A stretch of DNA of 64,000 nt from NCBI GenBank assembly GCA_903848465.1, contig CAINGK010000125.1, positions 1 to 64,000 on the forward strand, given 5' to 3'. This stretch comes from an uncultured Verrucomicrobiota bacterium. Its GTDB lineage: Bacteria > Verrucomicrobiota > Verrucomicrobiia > Verrucomicrobiales > Verrucomicrobiaceae. Positions 27,059 to 36,487 of the stretch are shown here, one piece after another (the first letter of the stretch is position 1; each line of letters starts with the position of its first letter). The position numbers and the translations under genes are program-made. Below the pieces are notes generated by a model. That model searched no databases. It was not told the origin of the DNA and saw only the letters and a list, made by a program, of their open reading frames with translations.

Positions 27059-29752
27059 TCATTTGGTATGGAACTCCTGACTTGCGACCAAGGCTTGAAT
27101 GAACTCGCGAATGGCGAGGTCTTTTTTACCGGCTTGCTGGATCATGCCTGCAATGAGCGGCTCATCGCGGAAGCCCGGTGGGCGGCCCAGTGCAAACTCA
27201 ATCAAGGCCTCGCTGAAGCTGCGGGCAAAGGCGTCTGACTTGGAGGCGATGATGTCGCGCAGCCCAAAGAAGTCTTTAAACGCAGGGCCTTTGTAGAGCG
27301 CGGCGGCGGCTTCTATGGTCCAGGTTTTCTTGCTCTTTGGATCGGGTTTGCCATTCGCGTCGATGGCCATGTAGCTGTCTTCGGTGCGCCACTGTCCGGC
27401 GGCATCGAAGTTTTCCAAGCCAAAGCCGACGGGGTCAATCTTGCGATGGCAGCTTGCGCACTGCGGGTCTTCCTGATGCGCGATCAAGCGCTCGTGTGTG
27501 GTGAGCACTTTGCCCGCGAGCCGCGTGATCGCGGGCAGGTTGGCAGGTGCGGGCGGCGGCGGATCATGCAGCAGCTTGCGCAGCACCCAGGCGCCGCGTT
27601 CGACGGGGCTGGTGCGCTCGCCATTGCCCCCCATGAAATGAATGGCCGCCATGCCGAGCAAGCCACCGCGTGGCGAGTCCTTCGGCAGCGACACTTTTTC
27701 ATAGCCATCTCCCTTCACGCCAGGGATGCCGTAATAATGGGCGAGCACGCGATTGATCATCACGTAGTCAGACTTCAGGAGATCGCGCAGGCTTGCGTTG
27801 TTGCGCATGATGTACGCCATGGTTTCATGGATCTCCCCTTTGGCGGCCACCTTTGTGCCGGTGTCAAAGCGCGGATACAGTGAACGATTGACCTCGAAAA
27901 AGTCGATGCGATCCAGCCCAAGCCACTGATGCGTGAAGGCTTCGAGGAAATCTGCCGAACGCGGATCATTGAGCAGCCGCTCCGTTTGCGCGGCGAGCAC
28001 TTCCTTCTTCTGCAATTCACCGCGCTGCGCGAGATCACGCAAATGGGCATCCGGCGGCGCGCTCCAAAGAAAATACGAAAGGCGGGTGGCGAGCTCCAAA
28101 CCCGTCAACTGCCGGCGCTTCTCGTCTGGCGTAGGCTCTGCGAGATAGAGATACATGGGGGAAGACAGCACTACGGCCAGCGTCTCCTTCAGCGCCGCGC
28201 TGTGCTTGTCTCCCGCCTTGCGGCGCACGTCATAGAGGCTGAGCAGGCGGTCGATGTAATCCTTCGGTGGCGTTGTTCCACGGAATGCCTCTGTGGCAAA
28301 CCGCTCCAACGCCGTGCGCAGTTCCGGTGCGGCAGGCGCGGGCGATTTGTCATCCAGAGGGATGCTGAGTGCCGCAATGCCAGGCGGCTTGGGCTTGTCG
28401 GTTTTCGGCACGCGTTCGACTTCGATCCAGTCCACCCACAGCGTGACTTCCGGCCCTATCCCATTGCGCTTCACCCCCTCCGCACGTCTGCGGCCGCCTT
28501 CTTCATTGGTGTCCCAACTGCCCTTTTCACGGACGAATAGCATGCGGTTTTCCCGCGTCATGTTGCTGCGTGTCAGAGTCAGCGGAATCTCGATCACCTG
28601 GGGCTTTTCTATCGTGCCCGTGATTTCATGGGTGGCCATCACTCGCCCTGTCCGTGCATAGATGCCGAAGTCGAGGAAACGGCGTTCTGGCGGGGCCTCC
28701 TTGGTCGCTGCGGCCTTTACACGCACGATGTAATCGCCCACCGGCCAGTCAAACGGTACCAGCAACTCGATGTAGTTCACGTTCAACTCCGCCGGATGCC
28801 GTGTCTGCGTGCCGAGATAGGCCCCCTTGTCCACCGCAGGCTGCGCCATGTAATACTGGTGATACTTCAGCCAGCCTGCGCCCAGCGAATCGTTGGCCAG
28901 ATCCGCATCGTTTTCGCCCTTTTTATCGAAGCCAAAGGTGCGTGGATTCGGTGCGCCGGGAATTCGAGCCCATTCGCGGCGGAAGATGCTGTCGTTTTTC
29001 GATTCCTTGCGGATCTTCGCGACGATGTCCTTGTTCTCAGGTTTGGCCGCCGCTTCCTCCACCGCTTTGACCCAGCGCTCCGCCCGCGCCTTCGCATCGA
29101 TTTGATACTCCACGAACTTCTTCACGATGGGAGTCGTCGTCTCGGCTTCGTAGTGCAGTTTTTTCTCCACACCCGCCGCCGCCTGCCACGCAAACGCCTC
29201 CTCCACCGCCTCACGTCCCAGCACTTGATACTGCTCAAACTGGTTCGCTGACATGAAAAGATTCGCACCCACCGTGTCGAAGCCACCCGCACCGCTGTCT
29301 CCCGGCAGATCGGACACATTGACGTCCACGCCGAGCAGTTCACGCAGCGTGTTCTTGTATTCACGGCGGTTCAGCCGCCGCATGGTGATCACGCCATTCT
29401 GATCCCCCAGAGTGCGCCGCGCAGCGACCATTACATTCGCCAGGTCATCGAGAAAGTCCGCCTTCGCTGAATTTGCCGGCTGCTTTTCATCCTCCGGTGG
29501 CATGTCGCCCGAGTTCATCTGATTGAGCACTTTCTGCCACTTTTCCGCTGTTTCGATGTTCTTGATTTCAAACGGCAGATCATCCACGCGGAACTTCCCC
29601 TTCTGTTTGTCCGGGCCATGACATGAAACACAAGCCTCCTGGAACAAAGCCTTGTGCCGTTGATCCATCACGGCACGGCCTTGGGCCTCAGCGGCTTGAA
29701 TGAGGGAATGGAAAGGCAGCAGGGCGGCGAAAAGCAGAAACAGGCGGTTCAT
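27059..29752 (-). CDS. Exported DUF1587/1592/1588/1585 di-haem cytochrome (pair 2)
   Basis: 897 residues with signal peptide [20 protein letters not shown]. Haem site 1 is CVSCH near residue 41 ([13 protein letters not shown]), then DUF1587 ([20 protein letters not shown]), a long central region, DUF1595/1592 ([15 protein letters not shown]), DUF1588 with haem site 2 ([19 protein letters not shown]) and DUF1585. It is the longest of the three paralogues, with an extra beta-rich middle part. Its upstream region carries the bipartite GTCCGGTTT motif. The DUF1552 partner (24894-26180) is separated from it by the nucleotidyltransferase cassette. Probable periplasmic redox protein; substrate unknown. 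Confidence 0.88.
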   Translation of the reverse strand: MNRLFLLFAALLPFHSLIQAAEAQGRAVMDQRHKALFQEACVSCHGPDKQKGKFRVDDLPFEIKNIETAEKWQKVLNQMNSGDMPPEDEKQPANSAKADFLDDLANVMVAARRTLGDQNGVITMRRLNRREYKNTLRELLGVDVNVSDLPGDSGAGGFDTVGANLFMSANQFEQYQVLGREAVEEAFAWQAAAGVEKKLHYEAETTTPIVKKFVEYQIDAKARAERWVKAVEEAAAKPENKDIVAKIRKESKNDSIFRREWARIPGAPNPRTFGFDKKGENDADLANDSLGAGWLKYHQYYMAQPAVDKGAYLGTQTRHPAELNVNYIELLVPFDWPVGDYIVRVKAAATKEAPPERRFLDFGIYARTGRVMATHEITGTIEKPQVIEIPLTLTRSNMTRENRMLFVREKGSWDTNEEGGRRRAEGVKRNGIGPEVTLWVDWIEVERVPKTDKPKPPGIAALSIPLDDKSPAPAAPELRTALERFATEAFRGTTPPKDYIDRLLSLYDVRRKAGDKHSAALKETLAVVLSSPMYLYLAEPTPDEKRRQLTGLELATRLSYFLWSAPPDAHLRDLAQRGELQKKEVLAAQTERLLNDPRSADFLEAFTHQWLGLDRIDFFEVNRSLYPRFDTGTKVAAKGEIHETMAYIMRNNASLRDLLKSDYVMINRVLAHYYGIPGVKGDGYEKVSLPKDSPRGGLLGMAAIHFMGGNGERTSPVERGAWVLRKLLHDPPPPAPANLPAITRLAGKVLTTHERLIAHQEDPQCASCHRKIDPVGFGLENFDAAGQWRTEDSYMAIDANGKPDPKSKKTWTIEAAAALYKGPAFKDFFGLRDIIASKSDAFARSFSEALIEFALGRPPGFRDEPLIAGMIQQAGKKDLAIREFIQALVASQEFHTK

Positions 29753-29788
29753 CAGGGGGAGGAAACAAACGCAGTTGGGAGATCAATG

Positions 29789-29818
29789 TATCTCACCATC
29801 AGCGACAAAACCGGACGA
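29789..29818 (-). promoter_or_regulatory. Bipartite upstream motif, copy 3
   Basis: Minus-strand GTCCGGTTT (preceded by TTC) is followed by GTGAGAT with the same 14 bases between GTCCGG and the second box as in copies 1 and 2. The second box ends 37 bases before the ATG at 29752. This copy controls a cytochrome gene, unlike the two fusion genes, so the motif is not explained by the fusion-gene duplication. Confidence 0.55.
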
Positions 29819-29849
29819 ACAAATTGCTGCTTGGTTGCAAACGGGATGA

Positions 29850-31118
29850 TCACTCTTTCCCGAAGTACTCCTCTTCCTTGGGCAGGGCGATGACTTTCCA
29901 GGTTTCGGGATAGAAACGGACGATGCGTTTCGGGCGGTAGCCTTCGAGCAGCATGTCCATCTTGATCTTCATCTGCACGCCGCTGCTGCCTGGTTCGACG
30001 GGGACCTTTGTCACGTCGAGGACACTGCCGGTTTTGCGGTCGTTCACCGGGTCATAGGCCATGAGTGTCTCACGTGCTACGGCGAGGCCGCCGCGCGGCT
30101 CGACTGGCGGAGGACTGCCGTCTTTCGGCGGCGGGAGATTGGGATCTTTGATTTTCAGTTCGTCGAATAGCTTTGGATCCACATTGCCAAAGAACATGAT
30201 GGTGACGAACTGCTGCTCGTCATCGACCTCCTTCACCCAGCCGGGCAGGCCGCGCTCGCGGATGTAAGTGCGATGGCGCTCGAGCTGATTTGCAGTGACT
30301 AGCGCGCGCGCAGGCTCATCCAGCCAGACATCCGTGATGCGGCCGGGGCCATAGAGCGTGACCCAGGTGAGATTGAAGAGAATCGTCTGGCCGGGTTGCA
30401 GGGCCTTGAGATCCGCGATGCCCTGACCTTTGAACACGCGCGTGCTACTGAGCAGATCAAAGAGCTTGGGTTGGCCGCTGGGTTTGCCCTTGTCCTGCAG
30501 CGTCGCGGTGAGCTTCTTGGTGGTGAGGTCCACGCTGTCGATTTTCCAAAGCTGCTTCTGCCGTGCATGAAATGAATACTCATCCTCGATGCGGAGGCAG
30601 CGGCGGAATTCCCAATCGGGAGTTTTGCGTTTGTACCAGGTGTCTGGCAGCGGTGTCTTGTCCTCGGGATCGGTCAGATAAAACAGGCCGTGCAAATGGG
30701 TGCCCAGCGGGATGTCCTGCAAGGCGGCAGGCGCACCTTGATACCAGACAGAACCATACGGCAGCAGGGTGGCATCCAGCGGCAGATCCCAGATCCCGCG
30801 CTCCTGGCTGTCATTGCGATCCACACGAATCTGAAACTGGCGGTCCAGATGCTCGACGTGCATCAGTTCTCCTGTAACCGCATGAGCCGAGCCCTCTGGT
30901 GGGAACTGCCCCTCGACAAGTTGGAACCATTCCGGCGGGTCTCCCGGCTTCCGGTCCTTCGGAGCCTTTCTCCTCTCACCCGCTTTCACTGGGCCATCGG
31001 CATCAGAACGAAACTTGGGTTTGTCCTCGGCGTGAAGGATGGCGCTGGAGAGAAGCAGGAATGCTGCAACGCGCTTGGTTAGCGATGAACGGAGCTGCTT
31101 AGGGGATGAATTCATCAT
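29850..31118 (-). CDS. Secreted protein of unknown function
   Basis: 422 residues; hydrophobic stretch VAAFLLLSSAILHA at about 17-30 is a signal peptide. The mature part starts with a charged, Pro-rich linker, then beta-rich sequence without a family I can name. Segments ELMHVEHLDRQFQIRVDRND, LGTHLHGLFYLTDPED and the LYGPGRITDVWLDEPARALV stretch suggest two small OB-like or barrel domains. RGGLAVARETLMAYDPVNDR precedes a final beta hairpin. It is 19 bp downstream of the 1316-residue gene and in the same orientation as the pair-3 genes, so it is probably the last gene of that operon. Confidence 0.75.
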   Translation of the reverse strand: MMNSSPKQLRSSLTKRVAAFLLLSSAILHAEDKPKFRSDADGPVKAGERRKAPKDRKPGDPPEWFQLVEGQFPPEGSAHAVTGELMHVEHLDRQFQIRVDRNDSQERGIWDLPLDATLLPYGSVWYQGAPAALQDIPLGTHLHGLFYLTDPEDKTPLPDTWYKRKTPDWEFRRCLRIEDEYSFHARQKQLWKIDSVDLTTKKLTATLQDKGKPSGQPKLFDLLSSTRVFKGQGIADLKALQPGQTILFNLTWVTLYGPGRITDVWLDEPARALVTANQLERHRTYIRERGLPGWVKEVDDEQQFVTIMFFGNVDPKLFDELKIKDPNLPPPKDGSPPPVEPRGGLAVARETLMAYDPVNDRKTGSVLDVTKVPVEPGSSGVQMKIKMDMLLEGYRPKRIVRFYPETWKVIALPKEEEYFGKE

Positions 31119-31137
31119 GAGAAAAGGGTTCGATGCA

Positions 31138-34100
31138 TCACTTCACCGCCTCAGGCGGCGTGCCCGCGATTTTCAACGACCAGAGCACTTCGGGTGCAGC
31201 ATCAAGGGCCAAGCCGACCTGGTTGGAGCCCCAGACTTGATCGTAGCGAAGCAGCAGCTTGTTCCATCCAGCCTGCAGCGCCACGGGCTGGGTGGCATCC
31301 AGCGATTGGTGTAGATCCTTGGCGCTCTGCCCCTTGGGAAACACTGCGGGCAGTGGGTGATCGTTGATCCAGATGCGTACAGCGTGATGGCCATGGTGCT
31401 CATCGAGCGCTTTCAGCCTGATGCTGACGGCTTGAGGTGCATGCACCCAGGTGACCAGGTAGGCGCTTCCTTCATCCTCATAACCTTTCCAGCCAAGTGT
31501 GGTGTCGAACGAGACAATGTCGCCGCTGATGCTGACGGGCTTCCATTTCAAAGTATGTGCAGACTTGCGGGTCCGTGTCTGATCGCCGCTGAAGCTTGCT
31601 TGAAGATCAATGCCCTGCTCGGGAGGGAAGGCGGTGGCTGCCAGCGTGCGGGTGATTTCATTGCGATCTTCGCGATGACTGAGCTGGGTCAGTTTCGAGA
31701 AACCAAACGGACCAATGACGCTCCAGGTGCGGACAGGTAGGCTGCGCATTGGCTCGAACTTCGCCTGGGACCATGAGCCTGGGTAGAGTCGGGCTTCGGT
31801 GGGTTCGTCATAGGTTTCGCGGGTGGCGGAGCCGTCCGCATTGGCCCACCAGACGCGGTTGTGACCGCCGAAGGTGGCGTCGAAGTTGACCTGTGTTTGC
31901 AGTTCTTTCTCAAATGCGGGCAACATGGCCACGCTGACTCGCGGGATGGAGGCCGCGATGACGAAGCCTTCGCCATCCGCATCCAGGATATGACCGAGCT
32001 TTGCGGAGCTGAGCAGGCCGACATGTTCAAAGGCAGCGGCCCCTCCCGCCGGGGTCTGGTAGGTCAGCGGGCTGGGCTTGCCTGCACCGAACCATTTGGG
32101 CAGCATGGTCAATACCACGGGCCGCACTTGGTCCTTGTCCTTGAACAGACCGAAAACAAAACGCGCATCACCGGCGCGGCCGTTGCCATTTTTGGCGGGT
32201 TTGGCCTCGGTATCGCCCTGAATGTAGAAGCTCATCGTGTCTGCTTCACGATCATGGGTGAAGAGACGCTCGGCGGGTTCGAGTGGCTTCGCATCAAATT
32301 TCCTGCCGAGGCGGACATGCCAGCGCAGGTAGAGATGTTCGGGATCAAAACCACAGCGTACCTCCACCGTCTGCTTTGCATCGGCGGCGAAGGCAATGGG
32401 TTCACACACTTCCCAGCCCGTCATGGAGCCATCGAGCGCCGGACCGCCTCCGGGAAGAGGTGCAAATTGGGCGACCCGCGCCGTCGTGCCACCATTGCGC
32501 TGCTTGCGCACTGCTAGGGCAAACTCCGGTGCGCCTGCGATCTGTGAAGCGGCGATGGTCACGGTCTTCGGCAGGCTTTCCAGGCGTCGCACAGGATTCC
32601 CCCTAGCCGTCCAGCCTTCGGCTTCGAAGATCATCGGCGTGGTCTTGCCGAGCGCAAAATAGACTTTGCCATTGTCTTTATTCTCGAAGGCATAGCCGGT
32701 GAAGAATTCACCGGGCAGGTTGTACGGCCCCATGGTTTTGCCGCCAGTCCGGCGCTCATCGGGAAAGAGAGTTTCCACATACAGGCCATCCTCAGTGTGT
32801 AGAACGATACCCATGCGAGATTGATCCACCTGGGTGATGAGTCCGCCGATGGGGGCCATGACGTGGATGGAGCCATAGACTTCGCCCTCATTCGCCGTGC
32901 CTTGCAGAGCGACACGTCCCACGCGCCATTTGAGTTCATATCCGCCTTTGCCATCAGGCACATAGCGGGAGAGCTTTTGCTGTGCCCCAAAGTTTGCCCC
33001 CAGGTCGGGGCCGCGTGCATTCACATAAAAGCCGTCTTTGATTGAGCCGGCGACCATAGCCCAGGCGGAGGAGAAACGATCAGCAATCTCGTTGCCGCCA
33101 AAGGTCGCTGTGGCTGTGCCTTGCTTGCGCGCATCGAGCACTGGATCAGTAAGCAGCTTCTTCCAGCCATTCACGGCATAGATCGGATTGCCATGCGCAT
33201 CGAAGCTCTCTGGTGCGAGCCGCCACACATCGGCACTGCCCTCCTGAATCGCGATCAAGGACAGGTCATCAAGCCACGAGTCGCCCCAGTAGCGCGGGTT
33301 CATAGGCGGCGTGGTCAGGTGCGGCAAGTACTCGCTCTCTTGCACCTGGCCGTCGCCGTTCTCATCATGCCAGACGTAGCGCTTCCGCTCTTTGCCTTCG
33401 CCCTGGGTTAAAATAGCCGCTGAGGGCAGCCAGCGGTCTCCTGCCTCACGGTAGATGAAGTTTCCCCGGGACCAGGCCAGATAGCGTGTATCCCCACGAT
33501 AAAACATGCGCGGGAATCCAAAATGATGGTGCTCAAAGCGTCCGGTGCAGACATCCGGATAGACCGCTTCCGGACGCCACTCGCCCGTCTGGTAGTCCAC
33601 ATGAAAGCGTAGCAGCCAGCCGCCATGGCCTTGAATGTACAACTGCTCTGGATGGCGTGGGTCCACCGCGTACCCTGCATTGGCATACGTCTGTGCGCTG
33701 AGCCACTCGCGTTCGAGACGGCCATGATCTGCATTCCATTCGCTGACTCGGTCCATGCCATGGCGCTCCACGACTACGAGCCGGTCGTGCCCGTCCGCGT
33801 CACGCCAGCAGGCGAGCTTCTCCGGTGACATAAACGACTCAGGATCGTACCTCCCGGATCGCTGCACAGCCAGTTTGCCAAAGCTGTGCAGCAGCTTCCC
33901 GCTTGATGAAAACTGCAACACTTTGTTCGCCTTTGCATCGGCGATGTAGATGCGTTCATGGCTGTCCACTTCCAGATCGTCCGGCGCGATGCCCGCTGGA
34001 AGTTTAAAGGCGAGCGTCAGTTTGGGCTCAGGCAGTCCTGCTTTCAGTCTGGCCACACTGATTGCAAAGTCCGTGCCTTCCTTGTGCAGGACCCACATCC

Positions 34101-35088
34101 GGTCTCCCCAGCGGGCCACCACTCCCAGAGGTTCAACCACCGGCACGGTCGCCAGTCGTGCTGCCGTGTCACCATCGAGCACGATGATCTGATTCACCAT
34201 GTCCTGGGTGCTCTCCTCGGGGTGGTGCCAGTGCTTCTCGTCCCGCATCAAGCGTCCGCGCTCGGCCAGATAAACGAATGATTTGCCCGCTGCTTCATCG
34301 CGCCAGGCCGCCATGGCGGTGACTTTGCCCTCCTGCAGATGCACCCCTTTGCGAAAGCGGCCATCTTCATTGCCGAACTTTTTGCCGTCGGTGCGGAACA
34401 CGAAACCTTCATTCTCACTACACCAGGATGAGGTGCCGTCCGTGGTCACTGCTTTGCCACCTGCTGCGCCACCCGAACCGTAGCCAGGCGTGGCCTGATC
34501 GTAGTTGATCGGTTTCTTGAAATCCGCCGCGTAAAAATTCCGCGCATTTTCCAAATACTGGTAGCAGAAGACACCCACGCCGTTCGCTCCCACATCCACA
34601 TCACCGATGGGGCTGTTCACTGGATCTCCCACCACGACGGGCGTCTTCGCTTCTCCCGGCAATGCTCGCCATGCTTCCGCGCTGGTGATGTAACGCGGTG
34701 TGATCGAGTGTGCCGCACCATCCACCGGCCACGTTGCAGCCAGCATGTAGATTCCCTTCAAGCCATAAGTCCCAGGAGGCACTGGCATGAAGTTGTCATC
34801 CAGACCGTCCCACGTTTCAGAGAATTTCCCGCCGTTCTCCGTCGTCACCGTGCGGACAGCACCCGCCGTGAACTGGCTGATGATCCAGTCCGGCTTCTGC
34901 GCATCCACGATGGCAAGCGTGACCCGATAGGTCTGTGGCAGGGGGCCCTGAGTCGGGAGTTGGTAGCTCACCTGCACACCCGCTAAGGTCAGTTGCGGAA
35001 TCAGACACAGCGCCATGAAGAGCATGCGTGACCGCAGCGGGGCGGAAAAGGATGACCCGGCGGCGAGCTGCGAAAGATAGTGTCTCAT
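31138..35088 (-). CDS. Large secreted beta-propeller protein with FlgD-Ig-like and CBM9-like domains
   Basis: 1316 residues from the ATG at 35088, chosen over the TTG at 35115 because it has GGAAAG upstream and avoids overlap with the preceding stop; an inner ATG at 35025 would also give a signal peptide (MLFMALCLIPQLTLAG). After it comes a FlgD-Ig-like sandwich (FSETWDGLDDNFMPVPPGTY). NHL/SMP-type propeller blades follow (LEVDSHERIYIADAKANKVL, YAVDPRHPEQLYIQGHGGWL). Around residues 930-1120 a domain with LDGSMTGWEVCEPI and HLYLRWHV resembles CBM9, a carbohydrate-binding module. The end has RTWSVIGPFGF and a jelly-roll-like part. It is co-oriented with pair 3. A glycan-binding or sensing role is inferred. 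Confidence 0.75.
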   Translation of the reverse strand: MRHYLSQLAAGSSFSAPLRSRMLFMALCLIPQLTLAGVQVSYQLPTQGPLPQTYRVTLAIVDAQKPDWIISQFTAGAVRTVTTENGGKFSETWDGLDDNFMPVPPGTYGLKGIYMLAATWPVDGAAHSITPRYITSAEAWRALPGEAKTPVVVGDPVNSPIGDVDVGANGVGVFCYQYLENARNFYAADFKKPINYDQATPGYGSGGAAGGKAVTTDGTSSWCSENEGFVFRTDGKKFGNEDGRFRKGVHLQEGKVTAMAAWRDEAAGKSFVYLAERGRLMRDEKHWHHPEESTQDMVNQIIVLDGDTAARLATVPVVEPLGVVARWGDRMWVLHKEGTDFAISVARLKAGLPEPKLTLAFKLPAGIAPDDLEVDSHERIYIADAKANKVLQFSSSGKLLHSFGKLAVQRSGRYDPESFMSPEKLACWRDADGHDRLVVVERHGMDRVSEWNADHGRLEREWLSAQTYANAGYAVDPRHPEQLYIQGHGGWLLRFHVDYQTGEWRPEAVYPDVCTGRFEHHHFGFPRMFYRGDTRYLAWSRGNFIYREAGDRWLPSAAILTQGEGKERKRYVWHDENGDGQVQESEYLPHLTTPPMNPRYWGDSWLDDLSLIAIQEGSADVWRLAPESFDAHGNPIYAVNGWKKLLTDPVLDARKQGTATATFGGNEIADRFSSAWAMVAGSIKDGFYVNARGPDLGANFGAQQKLSRYVPDGKGGYELKWRVGRVALQGTANEGEVYGSIHVMAPIGGLITQVDQSRMGIVLHTEDGLYVETLFPDERRTGGKTMGPYNLPGEFFTGYAFENKDNGKVYFALGKTTPMIFEAEGWTARGNPVRRLESLPKTVTIAASQIAGAPEFALAVRKQRNGGTTARVAQFAPLPGGGPALDGSMTGWEVCEPIAFAADAKQTVEVRCGFDPEHLYLRWHVRLGRKFDAKPLEPAERLFTHDREADTMSFYIQGDTEAKPAKNGNGRAGDARFVFGLFKDKDQVRPVVLTMLPKWFGAGKPSPLTYQTPAGGAAAFEHVGLLSSAKLGHILDADGEGFVIAASIPRVSVAMLPAFEKELQTQVNFDATFGGHNRVWWANADGSATRETYDEPTEARLYPGSWSQAKFEPMRSLPVRTWSVIGPFGFSKLTQLSHREDRNEITRTLAATAFPPEQGIDLQASFSGDQTRTRKSAHTLKWKPVSISGDIVSFDTTLGWKGYEDEGSAYLVTWVHAPQAVSIRLKALDEHHGHHAVRIWINDHPLPAVFPKGQSAKDLHQSLDATQPVALQAGWNKLLLRYDQVWGSNQVGLALDAAPEVLWSLKIAGTPPEAVK

Positions 35089-35107
35089 TCCGGCTTTCCA
35101 GGTCGCT

Positions 35108-36466
35108 TTAAACAATCTGTGAGATCGGCCCCACGCTGTCTTGGAAGGTATCTACCTTCACATCCACGCGTTGCAGCATGGTGAGCAGCAGGTTGCTGAC
35201 GCGGGCGTCGCTGTCCACGGGGCGGGAGCAGATTTTGTAGTGTTCGGTGGCGTTGGTGACGTCGTATTTGCCGATCTTGGGCAGGTTGAAGTCCACATGC
35301 GTGCCGTGCTTGTAGCCGAGCGCTTTGCCACCGGCGAGGATGGTGGGCAGGTTGGCGTTGCCGTGGCTGTGACCGTAGGCCATGCCGCTGCCCCAGAGAA
35401 CCTGCGTGGTGTCGAGCAGGGTGTTGTTCTCTTCTTTGAGTTCTTTAAGCTGGTCGAGGAAGTAGCTGAGCTGACAGATGAGGAAGGTGTCGGTTTCAGT
35501 CAAGCGGCGGAGCTGTTCGGGGTCGCCGTTGTGGTGGGAGAGTCCGTGACGCGTCTGTAAGATGCCGATTTCCGGAATGCCGCTGGCATTGCCTTCACCG
35601 CCGATACCGCAGGTGATGACGCGGGTGGAATCAGTGCGCAGGGCCATGACCATGAGATCGTAGAACAGGCGGTAGTACTCGCCGGCTTCGGCCATGCTGA
35701 GCTTGCGCTGGAGGCGCGCAGCCTCCGAGGCGGGAACGGCGGGCTTCGGCACATTCAGCCACTCATCGGCACGGCGGGTCCGCTCTTCCACCTGACGCAC
35801 GGCGGTGAGGTATTCGTCAAGTTTGCTGCGGTCTTCGCTGCCGAGTTTGTTGTTCACGCGTTTCGCGTCGTCGGCCACGAGATCGAGGATGCTGCCGCGA
35901 CGGCTGAGGCGGCGGCGGATGGTCTCCTTGCTGTCTTTTTCGACACCAAAGAGCACATTGAAAATCTGCTGCGTATTGCGCTCCGCGGGAATCTGGATGC
36001 CGTCCTTTGACCACGCGAGCGAGGTGCCCTCGATGGCCATTTCCAGTGAGGAGAAACGCGTGGCATTGCCCTGCACCTCGGCCATGAGCTGGTCGGCGGA
36101 GACAGTGTTGCGGAAAGCGCCGCCATCGCCAGGGACGTTCGCACCGGTGAGCCAGACCTTCTCGCAGTTGTGATGCTTGCCGATCACCATGGGGTGATGC
36201 AGGCCGCTGATGGGTGTTATGTCGGCGCGATGCTTTTCCAGCGACTGCAGCGGCTTGGTGAACTCATAATCGGCACCTGCTTTACCAATCTGCCAGGTGA
36301 GCGTGTTCACCCCGTTCGGGATGTAGAGAAACACACTGCGCTTTGGCTGCGCTGGCGCTGGCAGCACACCCATGGAATTGAGCCAGGGCAGGGAAATCGA
36401 AGCACCAAGGCCGCGCAGCATCTGGCGGCGGCTCATGCGCCAGCGGTTCAGGTTAAGATTGCTCAT
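35108..36466 (-). CDS. Tat-exported DUF1552 protein (pair 3)
   Basis: 452 residues; the leader has [20 protein letters not shown], a twin-arginine motif about 13 residues into the protein. DUF1552 features are [68 protein letters not shown] and [15 protein letters not shown]. It is 21 bp downstream of the cytochrome gene of the same pair, the reverse of the gene order in pair 1. The next gene downstream begins within 20 bp of its stop, so cytochrome, DUF1552, propeller protein and the 422-residue protein probably form one operon. Confidence 0.9.
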   Translation of the reverse strand: MSNLNLNRWRMSRRQMLRGLGASISLPWLNSMGVLPAPAQPKRSVFLYIPNGVNTLTWQIGKAGADYEFTKPLQSLEKHRADITPISGLHHPMVIGKHHNCEKVWLTGANVPGDGGAFRNTVSADQLMAEVQGNATRFSSLEMAIEGTSLAWSKDGIQIPAERNTQQIFNVLFGVEKDSKETIRRRLSRRGSILDLVADDAKRVNNKLGSEDRSKLDEYLTAVRQVEERTRRADEWLNVPKPAVPASEAARLQRKLSMAEAGEYYRLFYDLMVMALRTDSTRVITCGIGGEGNASGIPEIGILQTRHGLSHHNGDPEQLRRLTETDTFLICQLSYFLDQLKELKEENNTLLDTTQVLWGSGMAYGHSHGNANLPTILAGGKALGYKHGTHVDFNLPKIGKYDVTNATEHYKICSRPVDSDARVSNLLLTMLQRVDVKVDTFQDSVGPISQIV

Positions 36467-36487
36467 AAAGGTGTGGGTGAGGTGAGA

